DNA from: a virus | Virus record (IMG/VR): IMGVR_UViG_3300014819_000010 | Span: 1-32,970 of that record | Length of the DNA: 32,970 nt | Reading direction: 5' to 3' (one strand) | In this document: in pieces, positions 10,159 through 16,644 of the stretch | How the letters are laid out: each line of letters opens with the position of its first letter | Numbering within the stretch: position 1 is the stretch's first letter | The notes under the pieces: model-generated | Told to the model about the DNA's origin: nothing | The model's database searches: none | Seen by the model: the letters and a program-made list of their open reading frames with translations, nothing else | Made by a program: the position numbers and the translations under genes

Positions 10159-11415
10159 ATGCTAAAATATAGATTAGATCCATATGTTTGTGGAGGTAAT
10201 ATATCTGATTACTTTGTAGCTAATCATGGTTCTGGTATTTGCATAAGTAAATCACCAAAAAGCTTTAAAGATTCTAAGTATATCGAATTTCGTAGTCCAA
10301 AAATTATTGGAGAATTTTGTCGGCTTTATGGTATTAACACACCAATTTGGCCTCCACAAAAATATAATCGCATCTTATCTCAAATTGCACCAAAATTAGA
10401 ACATAATAATGTTAATTGGCCTAAATTCATAGGAACAAAACGTTATATGTTAGAAATGCAACAATTTGCAGAATCATTTGAACGTTCCGTATCTGAATAC
10501 AATATCGATTATTGGTTCGATTTGTATGATAGATATTTAAAAGGATTATTCTATAATATGGAATATTCTTATATTGATAAAAAGTTATATGAACAATATA
10601 AAATCGAAGCAACAGCATCACAGTTAGAAATATTAGAAACATGGAAACCATATGAAGATGGTACTGTCCCTCCAGCAAATTATTCTGGTACAGAAACAAG
10701 AACTGGAAGATTAAAAGTTATTGATGGACCGAATATTCTACATCTTAAAAAAGATTATCGTAATATGATAATCTCATCTCATCGTGAGCATGGGAAAATT
10801 GTTTATCTAGATTATTCTTCTTTAGAACCTCGTATACTCCTCTGCCTATCTAATCCTTCTCTAATTGGTAGCCTTCCACAAGATATATATTCTAAAATGT
10901 TGGATGACCTTGATCTTAAAGATAAAATACCGAGAACAGTGGCAAAAACAGCAATTCTTTCGGTATTGTATGGTCAAAAAGAAGAAAATACTATTAAAAC
11001 CTTATCCAATTATATTGGTAGTGCTGAAGACTTCCTCAATCTTGTTAATGAATACTTTGGCATTGAGAAGCTCAAGGAAAAACTAGCTGCGGATTTATTA
11101 AAAACCGGTGGGCGCTATATCTTGAACTACTATGGGCGTCCCATCTTTTGTGAAGATACAAAGTCTTATGCGCTTTTAAATTATTATGTTCAATCAACAG
11201 CAGTTGATGTAGCGATGTTGGGATTTTTAAATATTGTTAGTCGGTTGAAAGACTATCAATTAACTGATAAGATAAAACCAATCTTTATCTTACATGATGG
11301 TCTTTTTCTTGATATACATGAAGATGCCTATCATGTTCTTCCAAAAATAGAAAAGTTAGGTTCGACTGGTATTAAAGGGTTTAAAAACGTTAATTTTTGG
11401 TTGAGAATGGAATAA
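10159..11415 (+). CDS. polA: Family A DNA polymerase, polymerase domain only
   Basis: This is the replicative or repair DNA polymerase of the phage, with only the thumb-palm-fingers part of a Pol I enzyme (418 aa versus 928 in E. coli Pol I). The T.TGR motif lies at 178-184. Motif A is DYSSLEPR with catalytic Asp218. Motif B has Arg259, Lys263 and Tyr271 in the canonical spacing. Motif C is HDG at 379-381 with catalytic Asp380, where most homologues have HDE. The residue equivalent to E. coli Phe762 is Leu267. No 3'-5' exonuclease or 5' nuclease domain is present; a separate FEN-type nuclease is encoded at 17969. The start is the only ATG before conserved sequence. A TATAAT box at 10124-10129 could be a promoter, but no good -35 is visible. 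Confidence 0.93.
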   Translation: MLKYRLDPYVCGGNISDYFVANHGSGICISKSPKSFKDSKYIEFRSPKIIGEFCRLYGINTPIWPPQKYNRILSQIAPKLEHNNVNWPKFIGTKRYMLEMQQFAESFERSVSEYNIDYWFDLYDRYLKGLFYNMEYSYIDKKLYEQYKIEATASQLEILETWKPYEDGTVPPANYSGTETRTGRLKVIDGPNILHLKKDYRNMIISSHREHGKIVYLDYSSLEPRILLCLSNPSLIGSLPQDIYSKMLDDLDLKDKIPRTVAKTAILSVLYGQKEENTIKTLSNYIGSAEDFLNLVNEYFGIEKLKEKLAADLLKTGGRYILNYYGRPIFCEDTKSYALLNYYVQSTAVDVAMLGFLNIVSRLKDYQLTDKIKPIFILHDGLFLDIHEDAYHVLPKIEKLGSTGIKGFKNVNFWLRME

Positions 11416-11419
11416 ATTT

Positions 11420-11668
11420 GTGGCTAGTCTATATAATTGTTGGACATGTAATAAAAGCTTATTATCTGAGGAAGTAACGGAAGAATACTTCTTTTGGTGT
11501 AATAAAGACTGCCATGATAAAGATGAACAATACAAATACAAATCAAAAATTATTGATACAAAATTAGATGTTGCTGTTATTGATAAAAAAACTGAACAAG
11601 AACAACGAAAAGCAAAAATTCGAGCAGCAATTAGTGAAATTAAGAAAAGTAAAGAAGGAAAAGGTTAA
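11420..11668 (+). CDS. Small zinc-ribbon protein (82 aa)
   Basis: The gene starts with GTG, 4 nt after the polymerase stop. Cys7, Cys10, Cys27 and Cys31 (CWTC...CNKDC) form a plausible zinc-binding ribbon. The rest is a charged Lys/Glu-rich helix (residues about 45-82) that may bind nucleic acid or protein. It lies in an operon-like run with the polymerase. The function is unknown. Confidence 0.75.
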   Translation: MASLYNCWTCNKSLLSEEVTEEYFFWCNKDCHDKDEQYKYKSKIIDTKLDVAVIDKKTEQEQRKAKIRAAISEIKKSKEGKG

Positions 11669-11673
11669 TAGCT

Positions 11674-12105
11674 ATGAGCAGCAATGCAAAGATATGGTTA
11701 GAACGTTTTAACAAAAATCGAATTGCAGTTGATATAACATTATTTATTGTATTTCTTGCGATGGGACTTTATATTCTAAGTTGGTTAATACCAATTAACT
11801 CTTTAATGCAAGCAATATTGAATACATTAACAACGCTTGGTATATTATTGTTTGCTTTTTCTTGGTTGAAGCTAGCTGAAATTGCTTCATCCTTAATGAA
11901 GTTACAAATTGAAAAATTCGTTGAATTAGAAAAAACTCCAGAAGAAAAAGCGGCTCCAATTATTGTTGCTAAGAAATCTATATCGGTTGCAACACCGACT
12001 GCAACAACTTTTACAAACAAAGTCATTAAAACAACTAAAGGTATTTTAGAATCTGAAACAAATTTCGTGCAAAAACGTACACGTGTTAAAAAGAAAGAAG
12101 GATGA
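11674..12105 (+). CDS. Small membrane protein, two transmembrane segments
   Basis: Hydrophobic segments at residues about 17-38 and 45-64 are joined by a short loop and should form a hairpin in the inner membrane. The segment LMKLQIEKFVELEKTPEEKA after them is helical, and the C-terminus is strongly basic (KKRTRVKKKEG type), so it is probably cytoplasmic. A weak AAAGG site precedes the ATG. No family was recognised. Possible roles such as membrane remodelling or lysis accessory are not supported by any motif. Confidence 0.7.
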   Translation: MSSNAKIWLERFNKNRIAVDITLFIVFLAMGLYILSWLIPINSLMQAILNTLTTLGILLFAFSWLKLAEIASSLMKLQIEKFVELEKTPEEKAAPIIVAKKSISVATPTATTFTNKVIKTTKGILESETNFVQKRTRVKKKEG

Positions 12106-12106
12106 T

Positions 12107-12364
12107 ATGGCAGCTACAAAAAAAAGATTTTCATGCGGACATAAAGGTTATGGTGAATATTGTCACCGATGCGCTCAGGCCGAAGCTCTTGAACAAAAAG
12201 CAAATAGCCTAAAAGCGTCCCAGACGCCCTCAGAAGGCGAGAAGAAGGGTAAAGGCAAGAAAGCTACATCAGAAGATGTAACAGGGCTCTTAGAGGAAGC
12301 TAAGAGACTTCGTGGCCCACAAAAGAAAAGTAAAAGAGATACAGTTTCATTCATTGAAGAATGA
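12107..12364 (+). CDS. Small zinc-finger-like basic protein (85 aa)
   Basis: The ATG at 12107 is chosen over an in-frame upstream codon because GAAGG lies just before it and it follows the preceding stop at once. The N-terminus holds a compact Cys-His cluster (SCGHKGYGEYCHRCAQAEAL), which is a likely zinc site. The rest is Lys/Glu-rich and probably helical or disordered. Neighbouring genes are small and co-directional. The function is unknown. Confidence 0.72.
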   Translation: MAATKKRFSCGHKGYGEYCHRCAQAEALEQKANSLKASQTPSEGEKKGKGKKATSEDVTGLLEEAKRLRGPQKKSKRDTVSFIEE

Positions 12365-12374
12365 TATGTGACAT

Positions 12375-12599
12375 ATGGTACGTAATATTGAAGACTTAGA
12401 ATCATTAGCTGGATATGATGAATATGGACATTTCACATATCAAGTTTGGATTGATGATAAAGTAGTAGAAAATCTTGAAGATTGCGACCCAGATGAGGGT
12501 TGGATAAGATTACGTATTAAAAAATTTCGTAGCTCTGACGATTATTTTGTTGGTTCAAAAAAATGGGGCAGAGTTGCTATAGTAAAAGTTTATAAGTGA
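12375..12599 (+). CDS. Small hypothetical protein (74 aa)
   Basis: An acidic N-terminal half (NIEDLESLAGYDEYG) is followed by a compact alpha/beta-looking region with conserved-type aromatic residues (GWIRLRIKKF, KKWGRVAIVKVYK). No family was recognised. The gene closes the operon, since a strong hairpin terminator begins at its stop codon. Confidence 0.65.
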   Translation: MVRNIEDLESLAGYDEYGHFTYQVWIDDKVVENLEDCDPDEGWIRLRIKKFRSSDDYFVGSKKWGRVAIVKVYK

Positions 12600-12632
12600 A
12601 AAAGCCGACCAGATTTCCTGGCGGCTTTTTTA
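12600..12632 (+). terminator. Rho-independent terminator
   Basis: AAAAGCCG pairs with CGGCTTTT, with an inner CCAG/CTGG stem, followed by a T-run. It starts directly after the stop codon at 12599 and ends the 10159-12599 gene run. Confidence 0.85.
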
Positions 12633-12672
12633 TTTGGTTTATTTGTTCTTTTATCTCTTCTATGATTAGATC

Positions 12673-13317
12673 ATGAATAAAAAAGCAGAAAATAATCAAG
12701 AGTTAATTTTAAAGCGGGTTCAAGAAAATTGGGGAACATTAAAAGGGCTGGTTAATCGGATAGATAATCCAGAAGCAAGAGAAGGTGCAATTCATCTATG
12801 CGATGATTTACATGATCGTTTTGCTGTAGCTCCAGCATCTACCAGAACCGATTATGTTGGTTGCTTTGTTGGTGGTCTTGTATGGCATTCTTTAAACGTT
12901 CTAAAGGTAATGAAAGCTTTTAGAACATCTCTTGATCTTGAAAAGTCTGTTAGTGCAGACAGCGTGATCATTCTTGGTTTATTTCATGATATTGGTAAAC
13001 TTGGTAATGAGAAGGAGGATTATTATTTGCCCCAATCAAGTGATTGGCATAGAGATAAATTGGGTATGCATTATGAAGTTAATGAAGCTATGGGACATAT
13101 ACCGATTGCAGTAAGAAGTCTCTGGTGGCTTAACCACTATAAGGTTTCACTATCTGAGAATGAGGTATATGCTTTACAGTCGTTATCTATGAAGAATGGT
13201 GAGCAGATCAGTTTTACGCCCTCATTGAGAGATCCTTGGGAGGGATATTTGTTGCAGAGTGCAGTTAGGGGTGCTTGCATTAAACATCATGGTATAACAA
13301 GTTTGACACAGACTTGA
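12673..13317 (+). CDS. HD-domain phosphohydrolase
   Basis: The metal-binding signature of the HD superfamily is clear: His72 (VWHSLNVLKVM) and His105-Asp106 (GLFHDIGKLG), with later candidate ligands around His141 and Asp187. The 214-aa size is that of a single HD domain. These enzymes hydrolyse phosphate esters, often nucleotides or cyclic nucleotides. The substrate cannot be read from sequence, but the replication and nucleotide neighbourhood suggests a nucleotide. It stands alone between two terminators. No strong ribosome site is visible, only an AT-rich leader. Confidence 0.85.
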   Translation: MNKKAENNQELILKRVQENWGTLKGLVNRIDNPEAREGAIHLCDDLHDRFAVAPASTRTDYVGCFVGGLVWHSLNVLKVMKAFRTSLDLEKSVSADSVIILGLFHDIGKLGNEKEDYYLPQSSDWHRDKLGMHYEVNEAMGHIPIAVRSLWWLNHYKVSLSENEVYALQSLSMKNGEQISFTPSLRDPWEGYLLQSAVRGACIKHHGITSLTQT

Positions 13318-13324
13318 ATAAACG

Positions 13325-13390
13325 TCCCCTCCGGATTGAGGGATAGAAAGAGAAACGCCGCCTCAGAGAAATCTGGGCGGCGTTTAACTT
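13325..13390. repeat. 66-bp direct repeat, copy 1 (terminator cassette end)
   Basis: The 66 bases match 14890-14955 with one difference (G at 13350, C at 14915). The unit holds a small CCCTC/GAGGG hairpin and a large GC-rich hairpin. It forms the 3' end of a duplicated gene cassette whose minus-strand genes are paralogues. Confidence 0.95.
13353..13385. terminator. Bidirectional terminator hairpin
   Basis: AAACGCCGCC pairs with GGCGGCGTTT, and CAGA/TCTG extends the stem around a GAAA tetraloop with a one-base bulge. It lies between convergent genes (HD hydrolase on +, the 126-aa protein on -). T-runs on both sides are short. Confidence 0.8.
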
Positions 13391-13409
13391 ATATGATAGT
13401 TTAACTTGA

Positions 13410-13790
13410 TCAGATTTTGTATCCCAATTTTCTCAAAGCTTTTATTACAAATTCTGTATCACCTTCCTCGCCATGAGCCAGACCAGTAAGCTGATCAGCC
13501 AATTTTAGCGCAAATCGCTCGCCCAACTTTTGTTTAGCCTTTTGAAATAGTTCATCTCTAATTTCAAGATTGATCGTCTCCCAATCTTTTTCTGCCAAAG
13601 CTTGGGAAAGTATATTAGATGGTCGAACATCTTCAGCTTTCAAAGCAGCTTTAAATGCCCTGTATTGATCTGGAGATAACGCTCTAATTGAGGCTAAAAG
13701 TTCTTCTACTTGTGGGGAACGGTTTGCTCCAGCCATTTCTTCTACTTGTTCACGGATAAGCTGTTTAAGCTGTTTTACTGTAATCTTCAT
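13410..13790 (-). CDS. MKIT...LIREQVEE leader protein, paralogue 1 (126 aa)
   Basis: The protein starts MKITVKQLKQLIREQVEEM, almost identical to the first 18 residues of the 115-aa minus-strand protein at 14986-15333. The two differ completely after that. The common N-terminus is an amphipathic helix, as short leaders or docking tags often are. The remainder is helical and charged (SPDQYRAFKAALKAEDVRPS). AAAGGA lies about 9 nt before the ATG. The gene runs against its neighbours and carries its own promoter-like block and terminator. The function is unknown; packaging or compartment targeting through the leader is a speculation. Confidence 0.75.
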   Translation of the reverse strand: MKITVKQLKQLIREQVEEMAGANRSPQVEELLASIRALSPDQYRAFKAALKAEDVRPSNILSQALAEKDWETINLEIRDELFQKAKQKLGERFALKLADQLTGLAHGEEGDTEFVIKALRKLGYKI

Positions 13791-13830
13791 AAATAATATT
13801 CCTTTCTCTTCAATAAAGAGGTTTGTTTCC

Positions 13831-13884
13831 TTTAAATATTATTTATCAAACAATTATTCTTTTTTTTCATCCCTTTTCAGTTTA
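13831..13884 (-). promoter_or_regulatory. Conserved promoter-like block, copy 1
   Basis: TTTAAATATTATT and, 26 bases on (start to start), a 28-base T-rich block containing TTTCATCCCTTTTCAGTTTA recur at the same spacing at 15357-15409, while the bases between have diverged. Conserved elements at fixed spacing suggest a promoter. On the minus strand the AT-rich element reads AATAATATTTAAA (TAATAT as -10-like), 41 nt before the ATG at 13790. It could also serve the divergent SSB gene. Confidence 0.5.
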
Positions 13885-14055
13885 AAGTTAAGTTTGATTA
13901 AGTTATGTTAGAGGAACATCGATAGAGACAAAAAAATATTTTGAGTTATAATTAACATACAGAGGTACCTTATAAGCTTTTTTTCCATGGTGGATTTTAT
14001 GGCTTATACCTTTCCTCTGTATTTTTTAAAGTCCCAATGGGCAACAAAGGTGAAA

Positions 14056-14877
14056 ATGTATAACTTGGACGCCATTAAGGCGAAAATTAATCAATTATCT
14101 GGTAATCGCAGTTCAACTTCTGAAAAAACAGAAAAGACTAAGGTAAATTGGTGGAAGCCGCAGCTTGGTCAGCATGACATTCGCTTCCTTCCTTATCAAG
14201 ATCGTAATGGCCAACCTTTCCATGAGGTAAGTTATTATGATAGTCGGCTTCTTTCTGAACGCCGGTTTGTAGCTGGTTGTCAGTTTGAAGGAGTTACTGA
14301 TCCTGTCTTTAATCTTTTAACAGATTTAAAGAAAGATCGTAGTAAGGAAGCATGGACATTGTGGCGTAATCTTCAACCCAAAGAACGTTATTATGCACCA
14401 ATCATTGTTCGTGGCGAAGAAGATAAGGGTGTTCAGCTATGGGAGCTAAATAGCAAACTTGTAAAAGATATTTATAGTGTTCTTGCTCATCCGGATTATA
14501 AGGATGAAAATCTTATGGATCCAGACAGTGGTTATGATTTCACTGTAACAGTATCTCCAACTGATAAGACCTATGCTGGTAATCCAGTTAAGGATATTAA
14601 GCTTCAGCCCCGGCGCAAGCCATCACCTCTTGCTAAGAGTTCGGCAGATGCAGATAAGGTTATTGCTGCAATTCCAAATCTTGAAGCTTATTTTAGGGCT
14701 CAAGTAAAGAGTGAAGACGAATTGAAGGCTATTCTAGAAAACTTCCTTGCTGGTAATGGTTCCTCTGCCGAAGCTGCTTCTGATGAAGAGTTAGAAGAGG
14801 TTAAGGACAAGGCTGTTTCGGATGCTAAGTCAAAGAAAACCAGGAAAAGTATCGATGCGGCATTTGATGATTTATAA
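14056..14877 (+). CDS. gp32-like single-stranded DNA-binding protein
   Basis: The 273-aa protein resembles T4-type gp32 SSBs. A basic N-terminal segment is followed by an OB-fold-like core (VNWWKPQLGQHDIRFLPYQD, FVAGCQFEGVTDPVFNLL, YYAPIIVRGEEDKGVQLWEL) and an acidic C-terminal tail ending DAAFDDL, the part that normally contacts replication partners. The ATG at 14056 is chosen because AAAGGTG precedes it. The frame is open further up to 13987, but that extension is hydrophobic and poorly translated. The zinc-binding Cys/His set of T4 gp32 is missing; only one Cys is present. It coats ssDNA during replication and recombination, beside RecA and helicase. Confidence 0.85.
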   Translation: MYNLDAIKAKINQLSGNRSSTSEKTEKTKVNWWKPQLGQHDIRFLPYQDRNGQPFHEVSYYDSRLLSERRFVAGCQFEGVTDPVFNLLTDLKKDRSKEAWTLWRNLQPKERYYAPIIVRGEEDKGVQLWELNSKLVKDIYSVLAHPDYKDENLMDPDSGYDFTVTVSPTDKTYAGNPVKDIKLQPRRKPSPLAKSSADADKVIAAIPNLEAYFRAQVKSEDELKAILENFLAGNGSSAEAASDEELEEVKDKAVSDAKSKKTRKSIDAAFDDL

Positions 14878-14889
14878 TTTATAAAAACC

Positions 14890-14955
14890 TCCCCTCCGGA
14901 TTGAGGGATAGAAACAGAAACGCCGCCTCAGAGAAATCTGGGCGGCGTTTAACTT
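14890..14955. repeat. 66-bp direct repeat, copy 2
   Basis: This is the second copy of the unit at 13325-13390, with one mismatch. It lies between the convergent SSB gene and the 115-aa minus-strand gene, 1565 bp from the first copy. Confidence 0.95.
14918..14950. terminator. Bidirectional terminator hairpin, copy 2
   Basis: The stem-loop is identical to 13353-13385 (AAACGCCGCC with GGCGGCGTTT, GAAA loop). It ends SSB transcription on + and the 115-aa gene on -. Confidence 0.8.
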
Positions 14956-14985
14956 TGATATGTTGCTCTTTTTTAAAAGAGAGTC

Positions 14986-15333
14986 TCACTCGAAGTGAAA
15001 TATACCAGCGGCCTTTTTTAATTCTGCTCCTATTTTCGAATCTCTGTTCTGGACGACTTTTAAAACATCGGAAAGTTGATCGTAAGAGTCATCTCCTTCT
15101 CCAGTTTTTGTCGCATTTTTTATTGCCCTAATAAGCTTTGCAGGTGTGGCGCCTCTATTATAGCTGTCAATTACTGCTTTTGCTAGTTCTCCATAGACTA
15201 TTAGGTCTTCTTGACCGCTTTTGTCTGATTCCAAAGCTGATTTAAACCTTTCTACTGCGGTCTTTTCTCCTGTGGTTGCTTCTTCTACTTGTTCTCTGAT
15301 GAGCTGTTTAAGTTGTCCTATTGTAATCTTCAT
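14986..15333 (-). CDS. MKIT...LIREQVEE leader protein, paralogue 2 (115 aa)
   Basis: The protein begins MKITIGQLKQLIREQVEEA, sharing its leader with the protein at 13410-13790. The body differs: it is acidic and helical (ERFKSALESDKSGQEDL, SDVLKVVQNRDSKIGAEL), with no known motif. AAAGG lies 7 nt before the ATG. The same leader in front of an unrelated body, within an otherwise duplicated cassette, suggests that the leader is functional while the cargo is exchangeable. Confidence 0.75.
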   Translation of the reverse strand: MKITIGQLKQLIREQVEEATTGEKTAVERFKSALESDKSGQEDLIVYGELAKAVIDSYNRGATPAKLIRAIKNATKTGEGDDSYDQLSDVLKVVQNRDSKIGAELKKAAGIFHFE

Positions 15334-15356
15334 GTTAAACCTTTAAAGTTGATAGC

Positions 15357-15409
15357 TTTAAATATTATTCAACGCATAAATGTTCTTTTTTTCATCCCTT
15401 TTCAGTTTA
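15357..15409 (-). promoter_or_regulatory. Conserved promoter-like block, copy 2
   Basis: The block matches 13831-13884 in both conserved elements and in their 26-base spacing, differing mainly by one T in the T-run. It is 24 nt upstream of the minus-strand ATG at 15333 and 46 nt upstream of the RecA start on +, so it may be bidirectional. Confidence 0.5.
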
Positions 15410-15454
15410 CGTTTAGATGCGGTTGGTATATGATGATTGGAAAGAAGGAAACAC

Positions 15455-16195
15455 ATGGCAAAACCAACAAAAAAATCAGGAGATACAGTAGCAACAGTTC
15501 AAGATACAGTAATAGACGATTTCTCATCAGACCTTATCAAAGCAATCAATAAAGAACACAATGATAAGATCGCTTTCAATCTTGGTGTAGATGATGCACC
15601 AACTCATGTTCATCGCTGGATTTCTACCGGCTCTCGTCAGCTTGATTATATCATTGCTAATCGTAGAAATGGTGGTATGCCAGAAGGACGTATTGTAGAA
15701 ATACAAGGTCCACCAGGTATCGGTAAATCAACCCTAATGGCTCAAATCGCCCGCTCAACTCAAAGAATTGGTGGTATCGCCGTCTATATTGATACCGAAA
15801 ATGCAACAAATCCGGATACTCTTGCAGCTATGGGTGTTGATGTGGCAAGAAGATTCGTATTCGTTCAGTCTCCATGCACAGAGGAAATTCTTTCTGTAAT
15901 AGAAAGCACTATCCTCAAAGCTCGCACAATGACAAAAGATGTTCCCGTAACCGTTATATGGGATAGCGTCTCTCAGTCCTCGCCAAAGGCTGAGTTAGAA
16001 GGCGATTATGACCAAAATACAATTGGTCTACAAGCCCGTGTTCTTTCTAAAGGCATGAGAAAGATTGCTAACGTTATTGGCGGTCAAAAGGTTCTATTGG
16101 TGCTCGTATCACAGCAGAGAATGAAGATTGGAGTAATGTTTTCCGATCCGTGCGTAACTCCAGATACGAAAATCAAAATTCGCAGAAGGAAATGA
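15455..16195 (+). CDS. recA: RecA recombinase, N-terminal half fused to a short N-intein
   Basis: Residues 1-232 are the N-terminal part of a RecA recombinase: Walker A GPPGIGKST at 85-93, the catalytic Glu region YIDTEN around 115, Walker B VTVIWDS at 165-171, and SQQRMKIGVMFSDP at 219-232, the conserved RecA stretch leading into DNA-binding loop L2. It then runs into CVTPDTKIKIRRRK, an intein N-terminal block, and stops. ATG 15455 is chosen over TTG 15437 because GAAGGA lies just before it. RecA forms filaments on ssDNA and drives strand exchange. On its own this polypeptide lacks the C-terminal third, which is encoded at 16276-17172, so activity should require protein trans-splicing. Confidence 0.92.
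   Translation: MAKPTKKSGDTVATVQDTVIDDFSSDLIKAINKEHNDKIAFNLGVDDAPTHVHRWISTGSRQLDYIIANRRNGGMPEGRIVEIQGPPGIGKSTLMAQIARSTQRIGGIAVYIDTENATNPDTLAAMGVDVARRFVFVQSPCTEEILSVIESTILKARTMTKDVPVTVIWDSVSQSSPKAELEGDYDQNTIGLQARVLSKGMRKIANVIGGQKVLLVLVSQQRMKIGVMFSDPCVTPDTKIKIRRRK
16151..16192 (+). other. N-terminal half of split intein (14 residues)
   Basis: CVTPDTKIKIRRRK is a typical intein block A, with Cys1 as the splicing nucleophile, directly after the RecA residues SDP. The segment is very basic (Lys/Arg in 6 of 14 positions). A TGA stop follows at 16193. Such a short N-intein is unusual; most natural split inteins break after about 100 residues. Confidence 0.85.
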
Positions 16196-16270
16196 GCATG
16201 GAACAGAGATAATGGTAGAACATTATGCAAAATATGTCACCATAAACAACCAACACATGGAACAGGAGCC
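16196..16270 (+). pseudogene. Remnant of an HNH homing endonuclease C-terminus
   Basis: In the frame of the RecA N-half, right after its stop, 25 codons read AWNRDNGRTLCKICHHKQPT plus HGTGA. The N-G-x-T-L-C-x-x-C-H pattern is the hallmark end of HNH endonucleases. No start codon or N-terminal half remains, so only the last part of the domain survives. The distal part overlaps the Shine-Dalgarno of the next gene (AGGAG at 16264-16268). Confidence 0.65.
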
Positions 16271-16275
16271 CTAAA

Positions 16276-16644
16276 ATGGAAGAATATATAGAAGAAGAAA
16301 TAACATTTAGAGAGTTGGCAAAACGATTAGGAATAGAAGATTTGGATACTCCAGAAGAGTATGATATCAAAGAAGAAGGATATCAAATCTTATCATACGA
16401 TGAAGCAACTGGAAAAGAAGTTTGGCAAGCTTTAGAAGCATATGTAGTTAAAAAGAATGCTGCCGAACATTATCAGCTTAATACATTACATGGTACTGCC
16501 GATCATAAAGTCCTTCTTGGAAAAGAATATGTAAGGCTCGCAGATCATCCGGGCGCAGAGTTGGTTAAACAGCCAATCCAAGTTGTTGATTGCCAAGTAG
16601 CAAATACTCATTGTTACCTTGCAGAAGGTCAGATCAATCACAAC
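16276..16644 (+). other. C-terminal part of split intein (123 residues)
   Basis: The acidic start (MEEYIEEEITFREL) faces the basic N-intein. Block B is present as LHGTADHKVLL with the Thr-x-x-His pair. Blocks F and G are VVDCQVANTHCYLAEGQINHN, with penultimate His, terminal Asn and Thr as +1 residue. Together with the 14-residue N-part this forms a complete 137-residue mini-intein without an endonuclease domain. Confidence 0.88.

Noticed and set aside
13987-14055. Longer SSB start adding 23 residues
   Set aside because: The extension is hydrophobic and unlike gp32 N-termini, has no ribosome site, and AAAGGTG stands right before the ATG at 14056.
13325-14955. CRISPR array or IS element from the two 66-bp repeats
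   Set aside because: There are only two copies, 1565 bp apart with genes between; no transposase or terminal inverted repeats. The repeat is a terminator cassette.
15437-15454. TTG start for RecA
   Set aside because: The six extra residues overlap the ribosome site of the ATG at 15455, so the ATG is the better start.
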